From Trichosphaerium sp. ATCC 40318 (lineage: Eukaryota > Discosea > Flabellinia > Trichosidae), in contig JALMLS010000059.1 in assembly GCA_038496445.1 (NCBI GenBank), forward strand, positions 1 to 20,377: DNA of 20,377 bases, in the 5' to 3' direction. Below the pieces are notes generated by a model, which worked only from the letters and a program-made list of their open reading frames with translations, did no database searches and was not told where the DNA came from. Below, piece after piece: positions 1 to 10,000 of the stretch (its first letter is position 1; every line of letters begins with the position of its first letter). A program made the position numbers and the translations under genes.

Positions 1-474
1 ACGGAAACAACAGCTTCGCTATTGGAGAACCCAATCACAGGGAAAACTGTTTCCTCTGAGATAGTACCCATAGTACCTAACTCTTTCAATAAAGGTGCGA
101 CCAGTTAACCGAAAACTAACCCGCCACAACACCATTCAAAACAGCACAATTTGGCCTGAAGTAGTATCCATAGCAATACCAACGTGTACATGGTAGTGGA
201 ACGGTTTGGTGAAGGGTACATACAATTGCCGAAATCTACATTGAAGATAAATTAAATCATATCGTGCTGTTAACAAAGAAAAAATGCCGAAAACTCCTTA
301 CAAGTTTCCATCGTCACTGTGAATAGCTACAGAACCAGGTTTCCATCCTGGATGTTGACCATTTTTAGGGAATGACTCTCCAGCAAGGCCAACAGAAATG
401 GCACCGTTCAGACCGGACAGAGTGAGTTTGAAGGTGACCTCAAAATACTCAATCTCTTTGAGACCTCCAACACT
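1..474 (-). CDS. SPRY-domain protein, partial (3' end beyond the left edge)
   Basis: SPRY domains are beta-sandwich protein-interaction modules. Reading leftward, exon 474-302 encodes a SPRY core with YFEV, GLNGAISVGLA, FPKNGQHPGW and HSDDGNL. A 66-nt intron (301-236, GTAAGG...TGTAG) follows, then exon 235-121 with YHVHVGIAMDTTSGQIVLF and LNGVVA. A 38-nt intron (120-83, GTTAGT...AAAG) precedes exon 82-1, with VFPVIGFSNSEAVVS, the usual last SPRY strand. One fault is visible: at 138-141 a run of four T (minus strand) is one base short of keeping VLF and LNG in one frame, so there is either a frameshift or a base-call error. Upstream, 573 to about 625 may hold another exon with a GTACGT donor at 572, but its phase could not be settled. 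The domain call is firm; the full protein and partner are unknown. Confidence 0.75.
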
Positions 475-783
475 CTATTATTTCATAAATAAGGTTGTAA
501 TAGGAACCGGCAATGCAGGAACTCAAGGACCCAACGTAAAACACGTTCTATGGTCGTGTGATGGTAACGTACCAAGGTCTTCTACCGAATACAACGGTTG
601 GCACCTATGGTATTCGATCAACGCTTATTAGTAAATTTTGCTTTATTTTTTTTTATTAAACGTACTCTAGAAGGGCTGTGATAATGTACGGTATCCCCAC
701 GTACTGTTTTAATACATGTTAACTAATTGTTGGTTAAATAATAACGTACTTATCACAGAAGTGTTGAATTGTTAAATGATCGC

Positions 784-978
784 TTAGTCGCCCATTCTGC
801 TATTTTGAGCAGCATTGATAGCCTCCATGGCAGCGAAAAGACGCACGAAGTCTTCCATGTTGAGAACAATGAAAATAAGAAAGTTAAGTGACATGCACGT
901 GCGAGAGTGGAACTGGGTTATTGGATTCATAGCGCCACCCCAAGTAACAATTCTCACCCATTGAAGCAATATGCACAA
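784..978 (-). CDS. Possible small exon or ORF, unidentified
   Basis: A 64-codon open frame whose last 24 codons (from an internal Met, starting MEDFVRLFAAMEAINAAQ) look protein-like: acidic/amphipathic with balanced composition. The first part is less convincing. It lies upstream of the SPRY gene on the same strand and could be its 5' exon or a short unrelated protein. No domain is recognised and no clear splice link to the SPRY exons was found. Confidence 0.2.
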   Translation of the reverse strand: MCILLQWVRIVTWGGAMNPITQFHSRTCMSLNFLIFIVLNMEDFVRLFAAMEAINAAQNSRMGD

Positions 979-1020
979 AATGACAATAGTTAGGAGCGCA
1001 CAATGCTCTAATTTTACTGG

Positions 1021-1948
1021 TTAGACTATGCAAATCTCAAATTTTCTGATTTAAAACATTGGCAGTACTTTACGTGTTGAAGAAAAATAATTACCATTCT
1101 GTTAACAGTAATTTAAACGCTAAACAGCCGTATATCCTAATCAGTGGCTTTTTGCCTTATTACTATAATGTCCAGAGATTAGGCCTTCTAGTAAGCCAGT
1201 CCATCAGAAATTTCGATAAAATTTACAACCAAAAAAAAATTTGTGTAATTCTCTCTAGCTGCCAGCTGAGTCTACCAAAAACAATTTTGAAAGTGAAAAC
1301 ATTGAAATGTAAAATAGTCTGCCCTTTTACGTGGTGTAGACTTTGTATAATTGCAAAACAAAGTGGTTTAATGTAAAAGCCGATTTCTCAGAATGTCCCT
1401 GTTTCTCCAACTTTTCACTACTAACGACGCATTTACATCATATAGCGGTCATGTGACGAAAGTATGGGCACTGTAGGATGCAGTAGAATAAATTCCACAC
1501 TTTTCAAGTTTACAAAGCAGATTTGACCTAACACCCAGCCACACACGCAAACCAAGAAGCGCAATGCGTATGCTTCAAAAATATAAGACAAATTATTCTG
1601 GCCAGTGAGGCGTAAACGATCAAATTTTTGCTTTTTTTGCTCAGAGTGCGCCCTTAAAAACACAATTGGTTGGTTGAGCGATAGAAGTGACCCACAAAGC
1701 CAAAACTATTATTGTTTCGCAAATCATCGTACAACGCATGTAATATAAGCTGCAAAAGTACGTGTAGTACCGAAAAGCGCACTCAACTTTTCATTTGGCT
1801 TTCAAGTAATGTACTGGGTATTCTTCCTCACTGTCTAAGACATACAACGTTCACAAGGCTAGCATACGCATTCTGAGCTCTCCCCGCTTAAATACTGTTA
1901 AGATTTGTTTCAATTGTTTCGATTTGCCGCTACGAATAGACACTCACC
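1021..1948. other. Intergenic region, no gene supported
   Basis: AT-rich sequence with homopolymer runs. Open stretches on both strands (for example 1059-1376 plus and 1433-1663 minus) have compositions typical of chance frames and match no family I know. The last 100 or so bases upstream of 1949 should contain the promoter of the SmE gene; no clear TATA element was identified. Confidence 0.5.
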
Positions 1949-2418
1949 ATGTCAGGATACAGGCGCCCTAAAGTGAAGAAGATTATGACTCAGCCGATCG
2001 TACGTGAAAAATTATCTAAAGCAATTTTCTTTTACATAAACGCTCTTAGCAAATTCCTACGTTGTTAATACACGCTAATACTAACTTTCGCTTAGAATCT
2101 GATCTTTCGCTTTTTGCAGAGCGTACGCCCATAGTATATAACCCCCGAACGCGTTTAATTGTGTTTTAGAAAGCCACAGTTCAGATTTGGATGTACGAGC
2201 AAACAGACCTAAGGATCGAGGGCATTATCATCGTGAGTACTCCCAAATATTATATTTTAGCGCCTCATAGCGTGTAGGGCTTCGACGAGTACATGAACCT
2301 CGTTTTAGACGATGCTGTTGAAATCTCTTTGAAAAAGAAAACAAGGAAGACTTTAGGCAGAACACTACTCAAAGGAGACAACATTACATTAATGATGAGC
2401 ACTGGAGGAAAAAATTAG
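1949..2418 (+). CDS. SNRPE: Small nuclear ribonucleoprotein E (Sm core protein SmE)
   Basis: SmE is one of seven proteins forming the Sm ring on U1, U2, U4 and U5 snRNAs in the nucleus. There are four exons: 1949-1999, 2096-2122, 2170-2232 and 2278-2418. Joined, they give 93 residues, against about 92 in animals. The N-terminus [17 protein letters not shown] is followed by NLIFRFLQ; Sm1 contains [23 protein letters not shown] and VLDDA; Sm2 contains [13 protein letters not shown]. Phases are 0 throughout. Donors are GTACGT, GTACGC and GTGAGT. Intron 1 has TACTAAC shortly before its CTTAG acceptor. Exon 2 is only 27 nt. AATAAA occurs at 2574-2579. Identity is secure by family motifs and length; the gene appears intact. 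Confidence 0.97.
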
Positions 2419-2573
2419 ACAAAACCAGCTTTTTTTTTGTTTTGACAGATGCTCGCCCAATGAACTTATTGCGTATAATATACGCGGTTTTTAAAGCAAA
2501 CTCGTACGTTTTATTGCAATGTGTCACATTATCAAAATCTACTCAGAAGCACCTGTGGCATTGTTCACATGTA

Positions 2574-2579
2574 AATAAA
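2574..2579 (+). terminator. Candidate polyadenylation signal after SmE
   Basis: AATAAA about 156 nt downstream of the SmE stop codon, on the same strand. It is the nearest canonical hexamer seen and is inferred only by position. Confidence 0.4.
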
Positions 2580-2801
2580 AACGAGGCTATTGCAAAAAGC
2601 TTAAAAAAGGCTACGTGATTTATAATAATGGCGTACGGCACGCAGGAAAAAACAAATCTAATTTTTTTTTTTCACTTTTGGTATTCCAACTACGCGTTTT
2701 CTTTCACGCTTTGAATAGCGACAGTTTGCTATCACAAATTTTATATGAATTAATAGTGCAATAAGCATATTGCTATTCTACGCGCTTGCGACACTAAACG
2801 A

Positions 2802-3041
2802 GTGTGGAAAGTTTTCTTTCCAGTCAAGTTAGCAGTGCCTCTTTCGACATCGAACTCAGTCACTCCCTTATCATTCCTATTGCTTTGGAACTATTGGTTA
2901 GAATTAGAAGGATCTTTCAACGTGTCTAGATTTAGCTTCAGAGATTACGTGGTCACGTGCCAAGATATGGAAAGTCTTCAACAACAATTCCACAAAATTT
3001 GTTCACTAGCACCATTAGAAGTGTTGTTGAGTTACATTTAA
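2802..3041 (+). CDS. Unidentified open region, possibly a 3' exon
   Basis: An open frame of about 79 codons with protein-like composition (LLLWNYWLELEGSFNVSRF, then DMESLQQQFHKICSLAPLEV), ending in TAA. It has no ATG near its start; a CCAG at 2819-2822 could be a splice acceptor, so it may be the last exon of a small gene beginning after 2420. A second frame over the same bases is also open for long stretches (about 2798-2929 and again to 3052), which weakens the call. No family recognised. Confidence 0.25.
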   Translation: MWKVFFPVKLAVPLSTSNSVTPLSFLLLWNYWLELEGSFNVSRFSFRDYVVTCQDMESLQQQFHKICSLAPLEVLLSYI

Positions 3042-3076
3042 TGCGTATCAAATAGTTTATTACCATTCCGAGAATA

Positions 3077-3103
3077 CACGTGATAAAGAACAGTCAACAC
3101 GTG
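3077..3103. promoter_or_regulatory. Paired CACGTG boxes upstream of the P450 gene
   Basis: Two CACGTG palindromes, at 3077-3082 and 3098-3103, lie 96-122 nt before the P450 ATG. CACGTG is the classical E-box/G-box core bound by bHLH or bZIP factors in many eukaryotes. A regulatory role here is inference, because the same hexamer is also frequent inside introns and exons of this window. Confidence 0.3.
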
Positions 3104-3198
3104 AGTGCAGACACCGTAACGTATTTGAGTAGATTCACCTAAAATTGCTAAATGTGTAAGTTATTTGAAGGCTTTTTTGTTATGTACAACAAGCCATA

Positions 3199-5550
3199 AT
3201 GTTGTGGTTTGTATTGTCGTTTTTATTACTAAGCATCATTGCTTTTTACGGCTACAAAACAAGCCGTAGCTTTAATCTCCCTGGACCTATTGGATTGCCT
3301 TTCATAGGCGTATTACTAGACTTTGTAATTGATTTGAACAACATTGCGAATAAATTTGTACAGGTACGGTGCTTTTGGCCTTTTTATGATAAAAAACCCA
3401 TTTAATTGTTACGTTTGCTTCTATATTTGTGACAGTTCTCTACAAATTGGTTCATTTAGCTTATAAATGTAGTATCAACAAGAGTATGGCGATTGTTTCG
3501 CTTATAAAGTGATGGGCGTTGAAATAACTCAGTTCTGTGACCCTGGTATGTCAAATCCTCTCTATTCTCACCTTAGTGTTGCTAATATGACTAGATGACG
3601 CACGTGTTATCTTAAATGCGCGTCCTGCATCATTTGGAAGACCTTCTAGACAAAGAAACCCACTACTTGATTCTGTACGTTTTACTTCTTTCAATTTAGG
3701 CTGACTAACTCTACAGGGATTCGTTGGTGTTCATGGTGTGTTTTGGGCTAACGGGGAGTCTTGGAAGGTTCAACGAAGGCTGATGGCGCCCGGTTTTAGT
3801 AACAACTACCTTTTGAAACAATTTCACTTGATTAAGGAAATCATGCAAAACTTTTTGACTAGGTACCTCATAATATTGTTCCTATCTTATGTGTCTATAG
3901 GTTTGATGAAATTGCTGAGAAAAAGAAGGAGTTTGCACCGAGGACGGAAACAAATAAGATTACTTTTGATATCATCAGTTTGCTTAGTTTTGGAATGCGT
4001 ACAAATGTTTTAGGTGGTGATCCAGATGGGAATAAATTCTGTAGTATTCTAGATACAGGTTTTAAGGTATGTAAAATGGTTGTACCTCCACGTGATAAAA
4101 TGCAATCAACTTTTCCTTTTTTTTTTTTTTTGTTGGCTTTACTCCACCAGTTTGTTTGCTATTACATCTCATGTGATCACCTTCCCTTTTCTGTAGTATG
4201 TGAACAAATACTTTGATAATTAATGAAGCTATTACTGAGTATAATTAATTTACCGCCTGGTGTTCAAGAAACCTTTCTTTCTTTTTCCAAACTACTTTTC
4301 AAATCTCATCAACTTTTTTGTTTTCATAGGTTGTTGCAAAACGTATTGTTTTTCGATTTCCATACTATAAATTCTGGGCTCCTGATTTTGAAAAACAATA
4401 CTTTAAGGATGTTAAGAATTTTGTGCTACCTAGAATAAAAAAGAGTACAATGCTTTATTACAAAAAAACACTTTAACTTTGACATAGCGATTAACGATAT
4501 TAAGACATCAAGCAACAAAGATCCTACCCTTGTCCAGGTACCATCATCAAATCACAATCAATCAAAACCACTAAAATGGCCACCTACTAGTCTATGATCC
4601 AAGCTGCAGATGGCGAATCAAAACTAACAGATAAACAGTTATTGGTAACAACAGCTTTTTGTAAAATCCAACAAGATCTAAAATTAAATTTCTAGGGAGG
4701 AATTTTTACACTTTACGCAGCAGGAACTGATACTTCGTCTATAACAAAGGCATGGTGTTTGTATTATCTTGCAAAGCATCCAGAACATCAAGAGTCCATA
4801 AGAAAAGAAGCTGTTGAGTCCTTTGGTGGCGATATAGATGGACTTGAATTTAAGAAAGCAATAGCTCTTCCTTTTACTTCAAAATTTGCCAAAGAGGTTG
4901 ACGTCAATTGTGTCCAACGTCATGTCCGAGGCTAATATTTTCATGTGTTTAGACATTGAGGATTGCAGCTCCAGCATCTGTTGTCGTTTTAGAAGCGTTT
5001 AAAGACTTTTCTTTTGAAACTAAGAACCATGGAAGTGCGTCTTGTTTTCTTCCTTAAGGTGTTTTTTGTTGTAATACTACTTAGAGATACACATAAAAAA
5101 GAAGTCTATTGTTCATGTGGGCATAGAATCAATGCATATGTCATCGAAGTACTATGATGAGCCACATGTTTTTGATCCATATAGATGGGATAGACCAAGT
5201 ACTTAATTTTCTTTTTTTTTTCTTTAAATGTGACTTGAACTCATCGCTGTACTGACAACGTTTGTGTTGTTTAACTGTTGCTTTTTTATGTTGGTATTGC
5301 TTCTAAGTGTTCTATCAAGGCAAAGCAAATGGAAGAGAAGCGTGGATACCTTTTGGTGGAGGACCACGTGTTTGTCCTGGAAGAGCTTTGGCTTCTTTGG
5401 AAATAAATGTCTTTTTGGCTTTATTTTGCTCTCGCTATACGGTCCGTTATAAAAACACTTCATAGTACCTATTGACATAATATTTAGGTGTCATTTGGAC
5501 CATCTCACATTGATAAGAAAGTGTGTAAGGTACCAGCAAACTCAACATAA
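3199..5550 (+). CDS. Cytochrome P450 monooxygenase, 14 exons
   Basis: Haem-thiolate monooxygenase, probably ER-anchored; substrate unknown. Exons: 3199-3363, 3473-3545, 3595-3674, 3717-3862, 3901-4066, 4229-4261 (least certain), 4330-4444, 4488-4537, 4591-4644, 4696-4896, 4953-5034, 5085-5198, 5320-5441, 5488-5550. Phases agree at every join, giving 487 residues, a normal P450 length. Visible motifs: N-terminal membrane helix MLWFVLSFLLLSIIAFYG, then the LPGPIGLPFIG proline hinge; helix C WKVQRR; helix I LYAAGTDTSS; ExxR as ETLR (across the 4896/4953 junction); DPYRW; and the haem loop FGGGPRVCPGR with the Cys ligand. Exon 6 could instead begin at 4197 after a stronger acceptor, but that reading meets TAA. 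The last donor (GTCCGT, 5442) is weak. Intron 7 is 43 nt. No disabling mutation was found. Confidence 0.93.
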
Positions 5551-5677
5551 ACCAAACCTGACTAAAACATGGTTTTTTATTTAAGGTTTTCCAGTTTGTA
5601 ACAATGCCATCAAATATCTTTCTTACCATACATAAGAGAGAACCTAACAAAAAATAATGTAAAAATATCTTACAAGA

Positions 5678-5683
5678 AATAAA
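5678..5683 (+). terminator. Candidate polyadenylation signal of the P450 gene
   Basis: AATAAA 128 nt after the P450 stop, on the plus strand. It lies in the space between this gene and the convergent F-box gene. Confidence 0.4.
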
Positions 5684-5753
5684 AATACTTTTTTATTGAT
5701 AATCTTTCATCAACACAACGTTGATGTGTTCGGTATAAACAAGGATACAAGTT

Positions 5754-5759
5754 TTTATT
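5754..5759 (-). terminator. Candidate polyadenylation signal of the F-box gene
   Basis: TTTATT on the plus strand (AATAAA on the minus strand), 91 nt beyond the F-box/LRR stop codon. Position and strand fit that gene's 3' end. Confidence 0.4.
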
Positions 5760-5849
5760 TAGAAACAGAAAATATTTCTACATGCTTCCTTTTCCGTGTT
5801 TGTTAAAGTATGTGATCAAATAGCCTTCCATCAGTGATCAGTGTCTTCG

Positions 5850-6746
5850 CTAATATGTGGCCGATGCACCAACAAGATTCATCGTATGCAACACCTCACC
5901 ATTAAGTGATTTGATGCCTTCATCTGTAATGTATATACAATTATAAAGATCTATCCTATAAGCATCAGAGAGCGATTGTATGCCTTCATCTGTTACTGAA
6001 GTATTTGCAAGTATGGCAGTATGAACACCTGAAAGTGCATTGACGTTTGTTATTTGTTTACAAAAACGAAGGTTGATTGTATGCACTCCTGAAAGGTTCT
6101 TAATACCTTCATCTGTAACTCTAGTATTGTTTAGAAAAATGGTATGAACTCCAACAAGCGATTTTACACCTTCGTCTGTAATGTAGTGACAGTTGCCTAA
6201 ATCTATGGTATGAACACCATACCAGCAAGAGCTTTTATCCCTTCATCTGTAATAGACTTGCAGCAACCACCTGCTAGCAAGGCAGAAAGTGTGAGATCCC
6301 CATCATTACAGTTTTTATTGCTCAGATTAATGGTATGGACACCAGCAAGTGATTTGATACATTCATCTGTTATACCTTCAGAAACTCCAATACTAATGCT
6401 ACGAACACCAGCAAACTCTTTTATAATACTACATGGAATGTTACCAATCATTTTGATTTTAGTGTATGCAAGAGTGCTGGTGTGTTTTAGAAGCGCTTTG
6501 GCTTGGTCCACAGTACTTATTGTAACGCTGTCGTATCCTATAATGTCGTGTATGATAGAAGCAATCCTATGACAGGTTTGACAAGCTGTAAATCGCGCTT
6601 TTGTCAGTTGCCTTAGTATATGAGCTAAAATCTCTATAGGGAAGTCCAAGATGCTTATTTGCGTGCTGTAGAGATATTTTAAGCGAAAAATAGAGCAATG
6701 AAGCATAAGTTTACCTTTGAGCGGTGTATTTACTAGTTTGTAGCAT
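5850..6746 (-). CDS. F-box / leucine-rich-repeat protein with a frame disruption
   Basis: F-box proteins recruit substrates to SCF ubiquitin ligases through Skp1, and the LRRs usually bind the substrate. Best model: exon 1 at 6746-6715 (MLQTSKYTAQ), a 49-nt intron (6714-6666, GTAAAC...CTACAG), then one long exon. An F-box follows at once (LDFPIEILAHILRQL), then cysteine- and isoleucine-rich linker sequence, then about six LRR units of the form ITDEGIKSLAGVHTINL. At about 6217-6225 an extra 5 bases (ACCAT on the plus strand, duplicating adjacent bases) shift the frame: the first part reads ALAGMVFIP-stop, while the next repeat (GVHTIDLGN) continues cleanly in another frame to a TAG at 5852-5850. 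So the gene is either mutated, mis-sequenced, or uses a 26-nt GT...AG micro-intron that restores frame but deletes part of one repeat. Without intron 1, an alternative start is the ATG at 6706. Confidence 0.8.
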
Positions 6747-7095
6747 TATTACGTAATAAATTAAACCAAAGGTATCGTGCGCTGTAGTTTGTTGGCTTTG
6801 ACCCGAAAAGCGCTATTTAAGTGTGACGTTAAGACAACCTTTTTAACCCGCCACTCCGTAGTGTTAACACTTGTTCAGCTGGGCATGCGTGGAATGTTGT
6901 TTATCGTGCTGCATGATCCTACAACACTCTACTCTAAGACCTCTGAAACAATATATCTTTTGTTTGTTTTGTAATTCCATAACTATTTTGTAAATCTGTT
7001 GTTCTGTTATTTGTAGTGAAAATTTTGTTTTTCACGTGATTTGTGTGTGGTTCACATTATTTGTGGCAAGTCTACTTCAAATACGCCTAAGAACA
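6747..7095. promoter_or_regulatory. Shared upstream region of the F-box and C-type-lectin genes
   Basis: A 349-nt gap between divergently transcribed start codons, with one CACGTG at 7033-7038. It should contain both promoters. Short open frames here look like chance. No TATA box or other element could be assigned with confidence. Confidence 0.35.
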
Positions 7096-10000
7096 ATGAA
7101 AGCATCTCTTCTGTATTCTTTAATATTTTTATCGTGTATAAGCGTCGTAGTAAGCGAATTAGTATCTTCTTGCGTTTGGAACAACACAGTTTATCATCTC
7201 CATAAATCAATGGGCGGAATAGACACGTGCGAAGGAGGTACACCTTCAACGCCCTTTTTTAATCACGTCCTTACTGTAATATTAACTCTCGTGCTTTATT
7301 ATAGACTCTATTCCGCTAGTGTTAACTAGCGTAGTCGAGGGAGCTGCGATGTCCACTTTCGCTGTAAGTCCAGAACCTCAACTTTTAATTTTCGCTTAAT
7401 TGATGAACATAGGATTTACGTATAATGATAGAAAGTAATGGTACTCATGACTTGTGGCTCGATGGTACTCTAGTAAATGAGTTTTATACTACCGCTACTA
7501 CAATCAGAACCAAAGGAGTCGACAGATGCATGTCACTTTCGGAGCCCGCCTTAACTGCGCGGGGAGTGCATCACCTCTTCACTATTTTACGTTCTAACTA
7601 TTATGTTACGCTAGTTAGAATAACGGTAGTGCTGGTTATGCCTACTTTAAATTTTACAAGCTACACATTAATTTATAGTCAACACATCCTAGAACGCCGT
7701 AAACACATCATAATACATCATAGATATAATACAAAGAACAATACAATACCAGACGACGTTGGATATTCAAATTTATTTTACCCTCAAACTGGGGTAGTAT
7801 ACATGTACGAGTGCTACTACAGAATAAATATCATGTCTGCAACTTTGATAGGGACAGTGGTTAATTTTTTCACGCAACCAGCTTCTGACTCTATAAACAA
7901 TACCTATATACTTTTCAAACCAAAAAAGAACTTACAAAAAACATATTTGAATTCGTGTTTTATTATCATAACGCATTTCGCATCCAGGGAAATCTCCAAA
8001 ATTTTAGAATTTTCCACAGCTTGTAATTACACGTGTACATTTTACATGAATGTTTCTATATCCTATTGCCGGTTCATACCACAATTTTTCTCTTTGTCTA
8101 ATGTCATTTTCTGCGTGTTAAACAGGTTTATAGTTTACGTGATTGCTTGTGTTAAGATTTTTTCCAATTGGCGTTCCTCATGGATTGTCTCTTCTTTAGC
8201 AGGTACGGTGTTGTCGTTTTCGTGTTGGCTGGGATATGTGTAAATTATGAGTAAAAATAAGTGTATCAAACTCGCTACAGCTAATATAAGGGGATTCAGT
8301 AATTTTGACAAGGTACGAGAACTGGCATACAATCTCAAGTGCAATATTCTTTGTGCTACAGAAACAAATGTCTTTCAAGATCATAGGCGTAAAACGGTAC
8401 ATACAGATGAAGGGAGAGGCACTGGAGTAGCATTGACTGCAGTTAGAGGAAAACAACCGATATTACTTAATTCTGTAGATGGTCGAATTCTGGTAGCAGA
8501 GATAGAATGCAATGGAGTTAAATTAAAAATAGCAACCATATATGCTAAATCTAACAGCTCAAATGATTTTTGGCTTAAAGTCTTTCAAGCGGTGGCTGAT
8601 TGCGATATTATCACAGGTGATTTTAATCTACGCCTAGAGAATAAAAAGGCACTTAAAACATACGCATTATTACTACAATTAGGATTTATTGATGCAGCGG
8701 TAAAGTTCCACAAAGTACTGCCTACACATGAAAAAGGAGGTAGATTAGATCTATTATTAATTTCTAAAACGTTATCTCCTAATCTAAAATCATTCAAAGT
8801 TTTTGACATGCCAATTTTTGAACTTGATCACTCGATTTTACTTGCTTCTCTTGAATTCGGTCCTCGACTCCCTCGTCCTTTTCGCATTAATCCAGTTCTT
8901 TTCAAGGAAGTACACAAAGCCACTAAAACGTGTGATTTAACATTTGGTCCTTCTCCAAGCGATTATGTACGTGATAAGAATGAACTAATAACTAGATTTG
9001 TAAAAATCAACGCAATCTATTATTCAAAAAGAACGCACGAATCAATGTGCTAGCAGCGACTCTATCAAATAAACACACAGCTACTATGAAAGACCTATTA
9101 GAATACAATAAACTCACCAAAGAAAAGAAAGAATTTACCTGTGTGGCGGCATCTATCGATAAAGACAAACACAATGAAATACCATCTGCTCAGCTAACGA
9201 GGATATTAAAAGGCAGAAATTCCGCTAGAATAGTTGAAGAACTAAAGTGCACATGGAACAACACATCTTCAAAAGATATAAAAGAAATACTTTCAACAAG
9301 TGTAAGATTTTATAAAAATCTATACGACGACTTTAAAATAGATGAAGAAGTCCTTAACCAAGTAAGTAGTTTATGGAAACCTAAGTCCTTTGTAGAATTG
9401 GAAGAACAACTAAATGTTCCTATTGAAGAAGAAGAAATAGAAGAAGTAATAAACAACATGCCTTCTAATAAAGCTCCAGGCCCAGATGGCTTATCAGCGT
9501 GCGTATACAAATCTATGAAGGAAACTTTTGTTCCGTCACTTACAAGTCTATTTAATACATTTATCAAACAAGGTTGTGTAGATCAGTTTCTATGTAAGGG
9601 TACGATTATTCCTATTTTCAAAAAAGGAGATCCCAAATTGATGGCTAACTACCGTCCTATAACTCTTACTAATGTTGATTACAAAATTTTAATGAAGGTT
9701 TTCTACAATCGCTTGACACCTCTCATGTCAAAAATTATCCTCAAAACCCAGAACGGTTTCATACCAGGAAGGGATATTGTTGATAATGTCATAGCTGCTC
9801 TAGAAACCATAGCCTACAACAAGAAGCATTCAAAATGGTTGAGGATGATTGCATATGATTTCAAAAAAGCTTTCGATTCCTGTAGCCATATTGCGCTAAA
9901 ATTATTCCTAACAAAAATAGGATTCTCTGACAAGATTGCTAAAATGTTAGTTCAAGCTCTCAAATTAGATGTTCAAGTAAGAATCAACAATGTCGTTAGC

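Larger units (their letters stand above)
2419..3198. other. SmE-P450 intergenic interval
   Basis: Apart from the weak open region at 2802-3041, this holds AT-rich sequence and three CACGTG palindromes (2953, 3077, 3098), the last two within about 125 nt of the P450 start codon. No RNA gene or repeat was recognised. Confidence 0.5.

Noticed and set aside
398-631. Plus-strand open frame of 77 codons
   Set aside because: It lies antisense to the SPRY exon at 302-474, which has clear domain motifs.
4197-4228. P450 exon start after the CTGTAG acceptor
   Set aside because: It reads into TAA within nine codons. Starting the exon at 4229 keeps the phase on both sides, although its acceptor is weaker.
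4445-4487. Apparent frameshift in the P450 gene at a run of seven A
   Set aside because: A 43-nt intron (GTACAA...GACATAG) covers the spot and joins the flanking exons in phase, so no mutation is needed.
6210-6572. Plus-strand open frame of 120 codons
   Set aside because: Antisense shadow of the F-box/LRR repeats; repetitive coding DNA often leaves the opposite frame open.
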